Assembly: GCA_030686995.1 (NCBI GenBank)
Contig: CM060680.1
Span: 201,363,322 to 201,427,321 of the forward strand
DNA length: 64,000 bases
From: Artemisia argyi
Taxonomy: Eukaryota > Streptophyta > Magnoliopsida > Asterales > Asteraceae
Direction: 5' to 3'
Under the pieces are notes generated by a model. It searched no databases. It was not told the origin of the DNA and worked only from the letters and a program-made list of their open reading frames with translations. Below are positions 33,452 through 46,653 of this stretch, one piece after another; within the stretch, counting starts at the first letter, position 1, and the number at the start of each line of letters is the position of its first letter. The position numbers and the translations under genes are program-made.

Positions 33452-35999
33452 ATTTTTTTCTTCTGTTTTTTCGTAATCAATTGAAAAAATTTGTGAAAAT
33501 CCATTACCTTCAAAGGATTATATTTGGCGAAGAAACTTTCAGTCGGTGTGCATTTATAAGTGGCGAATACTTCCCCGATGACCCGGACCTTCTAAACCTA
33601 AGATCAATCCATAGCTTCATACATAGATGAATGGAAGGCGTCGCGGCTAGACTCGGGCAATACTCAACTTGGTTTGAACCGGCCATTGTTTTATTTTAAT
33701 CATTTGACTCTTGGTTATTAGATTAATACACCCGCCTGCCATTGCATCAACAACTTGTGGCATCAACAACTTCAAGGAAATGTTAAACCATTCTAGTTAA
33801 TTTATTCTCTTAGTCTTTCAATCATATTTTAAAGTAAAAATAAATAAAACAACGTTGAAGCTTCAAGCATTTTGTTCTTTTTTCAGAGCATTTTCAATGC
33901 ACAAGTTTTCACGATGGTATTTACCATTCTACTGTATCGAAGACTTCAGAAAAGGCCTCGATCTTCGATAACTTAGTTTCTAGCTCGTTTTACTGGTTTA
34001 AATATAGATGTAAAGCGTCGTTCAATTGGGACAATTGGCTTAAAAACCAATATATTGTATGTTGTTAATCTAGCTCCTTGCTAGTCTTTAATAAAATTGC
34101 TGTTGCAAAAAAAAAATGCTTTCAAAAATATATTTATATATATTTTTACTTTGGGTTAAAAGCTATTTAGTAATACCTTGGTCATCTTTATGTTCTGACA
34201 AAAGTTTTTTCCCTCTCTCAATTTTGTTGTATTATAATTATTTATTTTAACTAAAGTTTTTAAAAAACCTGTTAGCCCTAAGTTATAAATGACCTTTTAA
34301 CAAATATTTTAGAATATAATGAAAAGAATGATTTGTTAAAACTACAAGTCTTTGAAGATCGAGCATAGCTTTCATAAAAGCTTTTAGAAGCTAACATTAC
34401 AACGTTACATTCAACACTGAATATGCTGGCCCAACCTGGCATTGGATGCAACCAAAATTCACTTTTTTATCTTTTGGTTGATGAAACCTACTATTAATAT
34501 ATTGTAGCTAGCAACTAACAACATGCATGATTTTTTAATTGTTTTGCTTAATAATTTGGTAGGTAATGTCATCCATTCCGAAGAAGCAACTTGTAGTCAT
34601 CCTCATGCCAACTTTGTATATTTATATTAAGATATTTTTAATTGCAACTTGATTAGTAGACTAGCAACTTAGCAAGTGACCAAAACGAGGAAATAGAAAT
34701 TGCAACTGAAACCGGCAAGTTGGTACGGTACGGGGCAAGTGTATATTGATTACTCCGATACCTTTTTTTGACAAGCGAAAACAAAAAGATTCTCATCGAT
34801 CTTATATTCTCTAAGTTTGTGACTTGATCAAATTTAACAGTCTGCGTTCGATGGGGATTTTTGTTTTATATTGTTTTATCATATTTCTAAAGTTGTTTAT
34901 CATGCATGATTTCTTATCTGTTTAGTACTTTTTTTAACGACAGAATTTCAATAAGTAGAACCATCTAGCAAGATACTAGAAAGCATCAAAAGTATGTTAC
35001 ACGATTGAGAGATTGCTAAAACAGGGTTTATCAACCAAATGTGATTAGTAATAGACTAGCTACTTAGCAAGTGACCAAATGAGGATGACCATATTACAAA
35101 TTAGACATGTATTTTTACATGTAAGGTAAACCAACTTTGTGTCGATTACCAATTAAGGTACCCGTCTTTTATATAACATTTCCTTATTAACATGATTTAG
35201 CGATAGTGTGGAGGTTTTTTATAATTTTAATTTTCTTCATTTACATGTGTCCAAATATTATTTGTCCTTTTAATTTTTTACCCATAAAAGTCAAATGCTA
35301 TGTAAGGGGGAGGGAGTGGTTCTATCACTCACTCTCCCTTAACTCACTCCCAACCAATCCACTTACGCCACATCATTCCCCACTTTTTCCCTTACTAACT
35401 CATATGTTTAGAGGTGTCACTTCACTCACCTTTCACTCACTTCCTTCATATTTTTTTTCTTCCCCAACGTTCATATTTTTTTTCTTCCCCGTGCCTGAGC
35501 TCCTCACTCAAAATGAGCTCCCCATGCGGTAAGGAGATGCCGGCGGCGGTGTTCCCGTGAGTGAGGGATCCCGCCCCGCACTTTCACTCACCCACTCCCA
35601 GTCCTCTAATATTTAATTCTTTTATGAGTTTATCTCACTTTACTAACAACTCTAGCTCCCATTTTCTTGTTTCTAAACTCATTTCACCTTCTTCAGATTT
35701 ATCATTGCCACTTCATACCTCCATCTCTAGCCACCACACAATTGATTAGAAAGGGATATTGATCATTTATAGTGCTTAAGCTCAGAAAAGAAACAAGTTT
35801 CACTTTGGGCCACATAAATTTGATCAGATATGTGTGTGACGTGGAACAAAGTCAACAAAAAGAAAAAGTGACTATCAACGAGTTGCATAGGTAAAAAGTT
35901 GTGATAATGCACAATATTGATAGTCGGTTACCTTAATCGACAGATTCGAAAATCGAGTACCATAATCGGTAATTGGCACAAAGTTTGTTCACCTTACAT

Positions 36000-36043
<44 letters not shown>

Positions 36044-37640
36044 GCAAGTTGGTAGAGTACGCAAGTGTACACTAATTAATCCAATATCTTTTTCTAACCA
36101 ATAAAATAAAAAGATTCTTACGAATCAAAACATTTTATATTGACAACTAGTTATAATGCCCGCAACAACTCATACTCAGTGAAGATTTTTGTAATATATT
36201 GTTTTATTTGATTTTAAAGTTGTTCATCATGCAAGTCAGGATTGAATGAGAAATAAGAAACAAAAATAAGAATAGTGAAAATAAATAAGAAACACACATT
36301 TCAGATGCACATGGATAAATAGATGCATATCTGCTTATTTTTTCTCATCATTTGGATTTTGTTTTATTCTCACCGGATCAGCACTCATCATGCATGATTC
36401 CTTATACTGTTTAATGCAGGATTTCTTATACTGTTTAGAGTAAATTTCAAAAAAAAATCATCCATGTGGTTTGGCCAAATTGCAGGCCAGTCCTTGTCGT
36501 TTTAAAAGTGCAACGTCCGTTCCTTTGAGAGAACTTTGCTTTGCAACATTCATCCCTACCCAAAGTGAAATGATTTACATGCCGTGGCCTTGTTCTTCTT
36601 TTGTTTTTCCTTTGAACTTTTACTTTTCTTTCTATAAATTTGAAGAACATGAAGAATGCCAAGATCAACAAAAACAATCAATTAAAGTTTTTAAATTCCT
36701 AAATAAAATACATTATCAAATCTATAATTATATATCAAAATAACCAAACTTCTAAATAAAATTCGATTTTGTTGGAACCCCAAATCAAATATAAGATTGA
36801 TTATCATCTTTAATCCTTAAAGTATTTCATAAAATGAAATGAGTATATTTACGAACTTGTGGTATTCGTCTAGTTCTATAAAAAGAAAAATGAGTATCCA
36901 AAAGAGAAAGAAAGTTTGTGCATTTAAGTAATTTCTCTTTGGCTAGGGAAGAATATTGTAACCCATCGTTTCTCATAGGAACAAGCGCTGCACATTCGAA
37001 AAGGCTGTGACTAAGCCTACATTTTGGCGAACCTACAAAGATGATTTATGCAATTTACTTTATCGTTTAGTATAAGCTAGAACAAACTTAAAAGAAGAAC
37101 TTTATACAAAGAGAACAAATGTTTTATTACGTATTTCTTAAATGCATTAAACACTTTGAAAGAATAAGCATTTTTTTAAAACCGCAATATATTTATATTT
37201 TTTTTGAAAGTAACAATTATGTTAATATTTAAAACTTCCAAGATGCTAGACGTAACCATGATATAAAGCTTTCTACGACACCAAACCATTCCAAAATTAC
37301 AACCAACCAAAAGGTTCTAAAGCCGCAATCAAAACAACTTAAAACTACAAAAGACCTCAGTACTTACAACTTTGAAAATCTACCAATCAAACATACAAAC
37401 TCCACCAACCAAACCCATGTATAATGAATAACCATCAAAAGCAATCACCCAGTAAAAGGTATGGAAACGGGTGGAAAGCCGACCATGACCCTAAGATCTG
37501 AGATGAAAGCCGCTGGAATCTCAAACCAAACAATTCCGACTGCACATTCTACCTAAATGGTGGCAAAGCAAGATATAGAGATTGTTGAGAGAGAAAATAC
37601 CCCAATTAGTTAAACCACAAAGATGAATTACTATGTCCTT
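33452..37640. other. Gene-poor region with internal repeats
   Basis: No coding sequence can be supported over about 4.2 kb. Visible structure: pieces of 34650-34930 recur at 35040-35090 and 36040-36420, and there is an A40 run at 36001-36040. A CT-rich stretch (35310-35600, with CACTCACT phrases and GTGAGTGAGGG) may be a decayed MITE. The plus-strand frames at 35206-35532 and 35561-35749 follow from the CT-rich bias. Confidence 0.45.
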
Positions 37641-37990
37641 TACCAAACCTAATCGTTTATTGCTAATACGACCATCGCCAAAACCCAAACATGAACCACA
37701 ATATCCACAAGCATCACAAATTTTGAACGAAACATCAGGAAAAAAGACACAACCAGAAACACGACCTTTGCGAACTACCCAAGCTAAGCACGACACAACA
37801 AATTAAGTGAAGTAGGACCTCCACAACCTGAAACACAATCTACGAACTCCAAAACCTCAATGATGACGTCACACATGAAACACGAGATCCACAACCTCCA
37901 CAATGTGAACCAAGACACAAAAAAGTAAACCACAACCTCCACACAACCCGAACCGAGACACCACAACTAAATCACAAGCTTACAATACTA
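37641..37990. repeat. CCACAACCT-type degenerate repeat (first site)
   Basis: C/A-rich DNA with recurrent phrases such as CCACAACCTCCACA, ACACCACAAC and GTGAACCA. The same phrases dominate 45075-45410. No protein or element is recognised. Confidence 0.45.
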
Positions 37991-38091
37991 CAACCTTGAC
38001 AACTCAAAAACTATCAAGTGAGCTCTATGAGAAAATTCATTAAAGAAAAGAGCATGGATATGGCTACTGCTCAAACTCGTTGGAATTGAAT

Positions 38092-38600
38092 AAGAAGATA
38101 CCAATCAAACTCAATGTCTTTTCATGACATTTGACAAGAGATAGGCTGCCAACCCGTTTCAATCTTGACTTACGCGACACTGATGTGGACTCAACGAGAT
38201 GCCGGGTATGCGATAAGGCCATCAAAACATCTCAACACTTGTTTGTGGAATGCATCATCGCCTCCTCTTTGTGGTCCATGGTAGCAACTTGGTGGGGGTT
38301 CGCGGACTTCCCTCAAGTTCTTGGAGACTTGATCCACTAGCAGGGCGACTCGGTTACTTACAAAAGCCCATCAAAGCTTGTTTTGACACGGTGATTCAAA
38401 ATACGTTATGGACCATATGAAATTATAGGAATAAGCTTTGCTTTGACCTAAAAGGCTAAAACCAACAAGTATATTTTACAAGTTGAGATCAAAATTCTCT
38501 CTCTTTCTTGGATCCTTAATAGGAATAGAAAACTCAATCCAACATGGATTGATTGGATCAATGATCCTAAAATGGCTTGTACCACTTGCTTGTAACTTGT
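38092..38600 (+). pseudogene. LINE reverse transcriptase C-terminal fragment (zf-RVT)
   Basis: Encodes KIPIKLNVFS, a stop in place of Trp, then LTRDRLPTRFNLDLRD, CRVCDKAIKTSQHLFVEC (the Cys-Cys-His-Cys zinc-binding motif of plant LINEs) and LWSMVATWWGF. After breaks comes WILNRNRKLNPTWIDWINDP, the usual C-terminal end. Stops and frameshifts make it dead. The upstream endonuclease and RT core are not present. Confidence 0.8.
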
Positions 38601-39552
38601 TTCTTGTAAATTAACCATCTTTTCTAGCATCTTACTAGAAAGATTATATCTCTATACTATATATCCAGTGGGATGCTATCTATAGTACTTTGCAGCTACA
38701 GTATTTTTGTGTGATGATGCACAGTGTTAGGAACAGTAAAATTGATATTTTATTGTGTTATGAATTCCACTTTCTACGCACTTTCACTTACCTCTCTCTG
38801 TTCTCTCTATTCTTCCACATATTCACAAACCCAGAAACCACAAGATCCATAGATAATAACAACAAGATCCACATATAACAATTTGTGGGCGTGTGAGGAG
38901 ATGAAAATGGTTTAAGTTGGGCATGTGGTTTCGTTGGTTTTTGTGCGACTCGCATATGCGTTAAAATCTTCAGAAAGGTACCAAGCACTTTATACAAACT
39001 TATAAAAAGATTGAGTTATAAAACTATGGTTTTGTTATCATTTGGGGGTTTTTCTTAATAGTTCATTTGGGGGGTTTTTTGTTGTAATAAACGCATACAA
39101 TCCTTTCAATCGTTTGAAGTGTATACTTATGCAAACGACTTCTGAATTCGTTATTTCTTTTAAAGTATTTACTATGGAATACTTTTATTTTGACAAGATA
39201 GTGGTTTTAACCATCTTTTTATAAAATTTAAACTGATAAAAATGTTTGTGGATTGACCCAACTTGATGCGACCGGCATTAAAAGCACAGGTTTTCACTTC
39301 CAACTATTCTTCCATGTTTAGTGTTCACCGATGCATCATAGAAGACTAGAATCTATGCTGAGAGAGTTCCACTGTAAAATAGTCTGGGCAGTAGACTGTA
39401 GTGAACCTTTTGCCAATTTAGATGATTTGTCTACACTTTGTGCATTCGCTCTTATTGTAGAACCATTTTGCGCCTAAATTGCATCATAGGAAGAATATGA
39501 TGAAATGCCTTTTGTTAGTATACTCGATTAGACCATTTAAGTTGAGGCTGTT

Positions 39553-39753
39553 AGTAGTAGGGAGAAAAAGAAAAAACTGAGACAGTTGGCTTCCAATTTC
39601 AACAGGGTACTGGATGATGTGTCCACTACACGCCTTTCTTTTGGGTGGGAATTTATTGCTGCAATTGAAGGCAAGCAAGTGGCTACACAGGATGATCGGA
39701 CCAACTTCGGTGTAGAGAAGGCCGAGCAAGACACACTAACTATTATCATCAGG
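39553..39753 (+). other. Open exon-like segment, protein not recognised
   Basis: An open frame, read through AGTAGTAGGGAGAAAAAGAAA, encodes KLRQLASNFNRVLDDVSTTR and then LSFGWEFIAAIEGKQVATQD, and ends at an ATCAG|GTCAG donor-like site. The composition looks protein-like. I cannot name the family. Confidence 0.3.
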
Positions 39754-41423
39754 TCAGAGTTTTACACGTTTCAGTTAAATTTTTTGACTAGAGATGTCAA
39801 ACATGGGTGGGTCTGGATGGTTTCTCAAACACGAAATTACATGTATTTAGTAAGTTAAAAATATCAGGCCCGGTCAACTAGCTATTTATAAAAAACAAAT
39901 AATTAAAAAAAAATTGTAATACTCATGATGCAAGATGGGTATAATAGGTTTGGGTCACAAGTAGTTAAACTATAGAAGATTGGTCTTGAGTACTCACCCA
40001 GAAGAATATATTGTTGCTTAAGTAGATGGTGCAAGATGGGTATAATAGGTTTGGGTCACAAGTAGTTTACGAGGTTCTGTTCTTTAAAAGTTAAAGTAAC
40101 GGTTATAGTAAAAAAATGCTTAAACATACACAATGCCGAACAGTTGATTATTTAGTAAACGTTTTAAGTTAACTTTGGGATTTCTTTTTAGGCTTTAAGT
40201 TCGTGCTTATAAGATGCTTAAACATAATGTACTCCTAGAAATGGTGTTTGGACTTACTTATTTTCAAGAATTGCTATAATCCTTGAAAAAGATAACCGTG
40301 ATCTACATATATTGTGTTGTGCCCGCTGTAATGTGGGTTACCGTTGTTGTGAATGAACTTGCTTATTCCTGCAGTGATTTTGCATTTTAAATTTTTCTGA
40401 AAATTATTGGACGATGATTATACGCGCATAGCCAAAAAAAATAATTAGTTTGTTGATGGTTTCTTGCAGCTTAATGTGTTGATGCTTGCTTGCGTTTATG
40501 TTGCTGATACCGACCGCGGTAATTTTGGTCAAAAGGAGAGTCAAACCTATTCACCACAACAAATAAGAGTTAAATTAGGTACTTCAAGTTTCTTTCGTTA
40601 AGACGAGCTAATATTTTTCCTTTATACGGTTCTAAAATAATATGCGAGGCTAAATTGTGGTCCTCGGGTCATTCTTTTTAACACTTGATGGAAGCTATAT
40701 CTATCTACAAATCCCAACACTTGATAGTTTATCATACTTATTAGATTTGAAATGTATGGGCTGATCATGTACAAAACGCACTCTGTTATATATGAAGAAT
40801 AGAAAGATTCCTGATGTACGCATCTATAATATAGCACCTCTTTTTTATGTATGTTTTTATTTTCTGCTGATTAAATGTTTAGATGTGGTATGGTGTACTG
40901 AGAGATGTGGCCGTGCCGTTTGAGGATATGGTGAGAGTTTAGGCCTACTTTTGGGCTTACGGGTGTATTTAGTTTGGTTTGTATATCATAAGCTGGATTT
41001 TTTTGTCGTGTGATATACAAACCAAAAAAATTTGGGTCTACCTTTTTCGGAAACTCATTTGTCTTTCATTTATTGCAGCCATGAAGGGCTTTTACTACCG
41101 CCTCAAGATATACAGACATGAGCTTCATTTCTCGATGTTTATGGCGACCATTTGTTATAGTAGTTTGCAAAGTCATCATAACAAAGACGCACCGTCTGAT
41201 ATTCTACCAAATAAAAGATGTCGCATTTTGAATCATGTGGTTACTACAAAGATGTTTTTCATTTGGCTGATTTATCGTGACTGAGATCCACTAGCACATA
41301 TACTTCTAATACTAGATTGCAAATATATTAACTTTTATATGTCTATATGCAATCCCAAACACCCCCTAAACCGTAATGTAATTTAGATGCAACTTCTAAT
41401 TAATTGTTTTTTTTAATTACTTG

Positions 41424-41579
41424 GATGAGTCAGTGCTGCAATTCCATTTGAGAAAGAAGGCAAATGCTGGCTTTCATAGGTGTCTTAAGTTGTCTGTGAC
41501 TGATGGTGTTCAACAGGTTTTTGGTATGGAATATCAGCCTATTAAAGACTCAGATGCTCTTCCTCCTGTTGCACTCGAG
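41424..41579 (+). pseudogene. RMI1-like exon fragment (OB-fold region)
   Basis: The frame reads KANAGFHRCLKLSVTDGVQQ followed by VFGMEYQPIKDSDALPPVAL and ends at a donor-like GAG|GTTCG. The pattern LKLS.TDG.Q..FGMEY.PIKD..L is the OB-fold of plant RMI1, a partner of topoisomerase 3 and RecQ helicases in genome stability. Only this exon is present and the neighbouring DNA shows no other RMI1 part, so it is an isolated captured or decayed fragment. Confidence 0.65.
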
Positions 41580-44500
41580 GTTCGATATGAAACTTATCTG
41601 ATGAATTATATTATTTTTTGAAGTCGAATGCATAATGTTCAATAACTGCTCTGCTCATGATAGTGTAATTGTGAGCGTTGCTTTTTTGCAAACATATCCA
41701 ATCTTTAAGAATTTGAGTAAAAGTTAGTTTCTTGATTAGTTGATTGTATATTAGGATCCACGAAGTTGTAATTTTCCAACTTGATGGATTGTGATTTTGG
41801 GTAAATGTATTTTTTTTTGGCAAACCATGTCAATAAGTGGAGTTGTTTGTGCACGTCACTGATAAGACTATGGCTGTTTAGGTCTAACCGTTGCATTTGA
41901 TTATTAAAGTATATCGAATCAATGTCTGGATTTAGATTATTGGCATACATAGTAAATTTTTTGTTGTTTGGAGCAGGGAATGTCGGAATGTCTTAGTTTC
42001 GGTTGCTAACAATTGAGGAACTAATTTCTATATAATGTTTATAAGTTACTTTAAATCTGATAAGGCCACCTTTTTTGGTCTTACAGGGTTGTTTACTTGA
42101 GCTAATGGCACCGCATGTTATCCTTCATGAATCTTATTAGTGATTGTCTACCTGTTAGAAGAGAACGATTTATGTTAGTTTTAGATAGGGAAACAACTAA
42201 AATATTTTCTCTTTTTGTGGGAAAGTAGTGGAAGGTTAGTATGTTGGGTTTGGTTGTTGTCGCTGTTAACATACTTTGCATTTATGTGATGACCTTTAAA
42301 ATATGTATGCTACTGCGTTGAAACTACGTGTCCCCTTCATGAGTGATTCCTGCAACTTATACTATTGCTCTTATTGTTAGTATTAAAACTCACAGGTTGA
42401 TTTAGCTCTGATAATCTTTTTTTTATGCTTTGAGGTGTGGTTAGAATGGTTGACTTATGGGTATCGTATCAATGTGTATTACTTGATACATTTTCATCAT
42501 GCATTTGGACAATGTGTAATATGTTTTGAGCAAGTTAGCGAGTTTTGACATAGTTTATTATAATGTTTCAACTTAATGTAGTCTGTATTGTACAATGAAC
42601 AGTTAGCTGTGATACTGTTGGTTAAGGCACAGGTAAAAAAATTTGTTTCTGCTGTTATACAATGGTTAACTTGCGAGTTATGAGTATTTTGTCAATGTGC
42701 ACTACTTGATTAGCTTTAGCGCGATCTTGAAAAGTTATGAGTATTGTTTGTTTTCTATTAGAGTGCTACTAATCAGTTTGTTTTCTTTATACGTGATACG
42801 ATGTAGTGTATAGGAGATGCGCAAACTTCTGATGCTTTTGTGACTCCTGATGAGGACAAAGCTAAGGTTTATGTTGATTCCGTATGTTTACTTTCCGGTT
42901 CCTGAAGAGGTATTCGTTCTCTTGCGTCCGTTTAGGCTGAACATAAATATCTTGGCTTGCTATTTTTTACTTAATGGAATGTATGTTTGTTTCAGGATTC
43001 GGGGAACGATCTTTACTTCTTTGGCTTTGCCGACATTTGGTTTGCTGATGCTTTACAGCTGTTGAAGACTGATTTGCAGCTATGGCAGAGACAAGTATCA
43101 TATTTGTAGTCATGGTGACATGAAAATGATGGTAATGTTGATTGTAATTGAATAGCTAATTCATCTGTAGAACTCTCAGATGAGGGTGTGTTAAAATTGA
43201 ATATCTAAGCTGTAGAGCTCTCAAATAAGGGTGTGTCAAGAGGGACTTATAATTTCAAACCATCTGCAAATCACATACCGAGTTAAACCTTTATGTTCAT
43301 GATTACAGTTTTTACTATTCTGGTAATGTGAAAGTGATTTAAAACTGAATCTTGGTCAACTTGCTTACAGGAGAAGCTGATGAGAAACAGAGATTTTCGC
43401 AAGAGTTGGCTCCTAAATGGATGCACGAGAACACGGATTCAAGTTTCATTTTGCACATCTATGAATATTAAAGTGTGTTGAAATGTGTTCATCATAGCAA
43501 ACCATCTACTGATGAGAAGGATGATGCCGAAGGTAGTAGTGGCTCGAATAAATCAGCTTGGTAGTAACAGGTGACCATCCTCTTATTTTAATAGTTCCAA
43601 TATATTAGTTTTATATAAAAAATGCAAATCTTTAGTCGGTATATATGCATACATACATGGATCTAAATATTTTTATCTTTTCCCTTTTTGTTTTATGGGA
43701 CAATTTATTGCAAGCCTCGGTCGTTATCAATCAACTTTTGTGTTTGCGACTTTATGCTTTCGAAATCATACCAGTAATGTTATACATAAATGGTTAATTG
43801 TTTCACATACTTTTCCTACTTTTGATCTAATTTGTTATCATATGTCTGATAACAGGTATGGATAATAGACGAAAAAAGAAAATTTTAATCTTACAGCATG
43901 GGTTGTAAAGCATTCTGAACTCACACCATTAACTACCTTAGTAGCAACTAAACTTACCCTTCGAGCATAAATGTGTCAATGAATCATGAGTGAAAATCAA
44001 AAGGAACATCTTTCTTCACCTCCTTTACTAAACTACAATGAAAATACTGTTATCTTATCACTACAGAATCAATCATTATTGGAAATACCTATTGTTTTTT
44101 GGATACGTTTAGGTATGTGATTTTTCAAAAAAAAATTTAGGGAGGTGAAGGCCATTAAAAATTGCCTTTTGCAATTGCTAAAGCTTCTTAGTTTCTTTCT
44201 TTATATGAAGCTTTGTAGCATAATAAGACTTGTTGTTTGTTCCACAATTCTTATTGTTAACGTTGTATTCATATACCTTTATTTAGGTATACCAGAATGC
44301 CTTATCCATGTAGCTCTACACATTACGTCTTAGAACAATGGCATTTGGAGGAAAACAAAAAAAATCGTGAACGACATCTTATTTCTTTTAAAATATGCAA
44401 GTAATAAGCAGCCATGTTAAGTAGATAACCGTTTGTAGTTTTCTAGCGTTGTGCTGAACGTACTATATTTTATCAATAAGTTTGATCTTGGTGTGTTTCT

Positions 44501-45020
44501 TTTGTTGTATCAGATTTACCTGCATGCAAGGGCAATCAACAAAAGAGCGACAACAGGAAAATCTTTAATTTATGGTTGTGTCATCTACTAAACTGATATC
44601 CAGGTGTGTACGCGTTTTTGTGTCTGAGTGATTGTTTTCCAACTGTGGTTTTTTAAGAAATACTTATGCTTCCTAAATGGGACGAATGTATTGATATTCT
44701 TTGTGTATTGATGACAACCTTTTTTCAAATTTATTTTAAGATTTCCATGCTCAATGGTCTGTCAGTGTTTAATGTATGGCTTATATGGGTCGTTTTGATA
44801 TATGGGATCATTTCAGTGGTGGTGAATTTGTAGTTAATTTCGAGGAAGGTAAATAGTTTACGGGTGTTTGGAATTGCATAATATTACCTGTTTGTAATAC
44901 ATTTTGGAGATTTACAAATTGGTTTTTTTGTCCCTCTCTTTTTTGTGCTAACTTGCGTATACAAAAATCCCGCGGCAACGCGCGGGTTCAAAACCTCGTT
45001 TTTTACTACACATTGCTATT

Positions 45021-45070
<50 letters not shown>

Positions 45071-45074
45071 TGAA

Positions 45075-45410
45075 ACCACAACTGCCTCCGCGGCATGACA
45101 CACGACACCACAATCTCAACCACGAACACAAAATCACGACCTCGACAACCTAAACCACCAATGCCACAAACATCACTACCTCCACAACGTGAACCACGGA
45201 CACCACATATATCATGACCACCACAACCTGAACCTAGAACACCTCAAACATCAGTGGCTTGTAACAATACCTTACGAAGACAACAGGATACCAACAGAAA
45301 CAACCCCACTGCACGATCGCCGAACAACAACCACTATGAAGCAACTGCAAGACCACAAAAGCCACAAATCTAAGCAAACCAAGGGAACAACATAACGACC
45401 ACAATCATTG
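45075..45410. repeat. CCACAACCT-type degenerate repeat (second site)
   Basis: Follows an A-run at about 45022-45068. It shares phrases with 37641-37990 (CACAACGTGAACCACGGACA, CCACCACAACCTGAACC). The long frames here are C/A-rich and not protein-like. Confidence 0.45.
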
Positions 45411-45693
45411 ATCTGAACTAACAGGGCGCTTTCGGAAACAACAAGGAAACAGTCGTTGAAGAAATTAAAAAAAAAAAAAAAGCACCGTGAGAGAGGAGAG
45501 AGGGAAATAAAATGGAGGGAATTAATCAAGGTTACTTATCAATATATGATGACTTTTTAGACTTTGCAGATATGTTGAACTTTCTGTCTAATCTCCTTCT
45601 GTACGTGTATATCCTTACACAAACCAACTTTGAATATTTGTAAAATTCTATCAGATAATGTTTAAAGAAACTCTTAAGCCAAACTCACTATGA

Positions 45694-46653
45694 AAGAAAA
45701 ACAACCTTGGTTTCTCTTAATTTGCCTTGAAAAACGACTGAAACTGATGGATTGGTGTGATATTTTCCTTCAAGATTTTCACCTTCATGGATTACAATGA
45801 TAAGCAAGCCTCCACGGCTCCACCCTTAGGAGTTCCTATAGGAGGCTTTCGAGATGGAACTGGAAAATCAATTGGGATTTTGTCATCAATGAGCTTTCTG
45901 TACAACATCTCAACCGTGATTTGGCCCTGTGACTTCTTTTTTTGCGAGTTGCTTGAGTCCATATAAGCTAGGAGATCAAGAGTTACTGTCTTTCGTTCTT
46001 CAGTAATAAGATCTTTCAATTTTAAAGAACAATCATGCCTTTAATTTCTTAAAGTCAAACTATATATCTACATTTTGCTTAGCTATTTTGACATTATTAT
46101 ATCTAAAACTTGGACATTAAACAATCCTATTACTTGCAGATATCCAAATATATCATGATTTCGCATTGACGATTTTGAAGAGACATTTACCTTTGTAAGC
46201 ATAATACTTATTCATAATAACCATCACCAAGTAGCAATTATAAAAGTCAACGGCATTCACGTTGCTTACCTTTTTCCAGTTGCGAACCAAGATATCAAGA
46301 ACTTGAACATCAGGGTCTATCACGTATTCCATTCAGGATTCAAGCTCTTGTGTTTCACATCCGTTTTATAAAATCTAGACCTGGCTTCAGATAGTATCAG
46401 TTTGACGTAAGGATCAGAAGCACCCCGAAAACTCATCCTTTTTAGCTTTGTTGCTCTTATAACAATCACATTGAGGATTCCAATCGGCCGCTTCTTATCT
46501 CTGCCAGTGTGATATGTAAGTAAAATGTCACATATATTCTTTTGGGAAAACAGATACACATTAGGGCGGATACTTACTTCAGGGGATCAGATACTGGTTC
46601 CTCGAGCATTTTGGAGACATATGCATGCTTACAAGCTGGTCTTTTCTGAGTTC
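45694..46653 (-). pseudogene. Synaptotagmin-like C2-domain gene fragment
   Basis: The exon ending near 46576 encodes KRPACKHAYVSKMLEEPVSD. The next (about 46500-46276) gives RPIGILNVIVIRATKLKRMS, GASDPYVKLILSE, TDVKHKSLNPEWN, then after a frame-shifting deletion IDPDVQVLDILVRNWKK. The third (about 46019-45800) gives LKDLITEERKTVTLDLLAYM and QGQITVEMLYR. A shifted frame then reads EGKYHTNPSVSVVFQGKLRE (about 45770-45710). This is the C2A domain, linker and start of C2B of plant synaptotagmins, which tether endoplasmic reticulum and plasma membrane. The SMP and N-terminal membrane parts are absent and the frame is broken, so it is dead. It lies on the same strand just downstream of the kinase unit at 47696-49961, whose tail also looks C2-derived. 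Confidence 0.75.

Larger units (their letters stand above)
38649..44995 (+). mobile_element. Possible large Helitron with captured gene scraps
   Basis: The left end TCTCTATACTATATATCC (38649, after an A) resembles a Helitron 5' terminus. On the right, CCCGCGGCAACGCGCGGG (about 44969-44986) can form a hairpin and is followed by TTCAAAACCTCG then T. That is a Helitron-like 3' end with CTCG where CTRR is expected. Between them lie exon-like islands (39553-39753, 41424-41579, 42820-43075, 43375-43560) in non-coding DNA, as in gene-capturing Helitrons. No Rep/helicase gene is seen. The two ends may belong to different elements, so the span is tentative. Confidence 0.35.

Noticed and set aside
35206..35749. 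Two Ser/Pro/Leu-rich plus-strand frames
   Set aside because: They follow from CT-rich repetitive DNA (CACTCACT phrases) and lack protein-like structure.
44953..45395. Thr/His-rich plus-strand frames after an A-run
   Set aside because: C/A-rich degenerate repeat, not codon-structured; the same phrasing at 37.7 kb is interrupted by stops.
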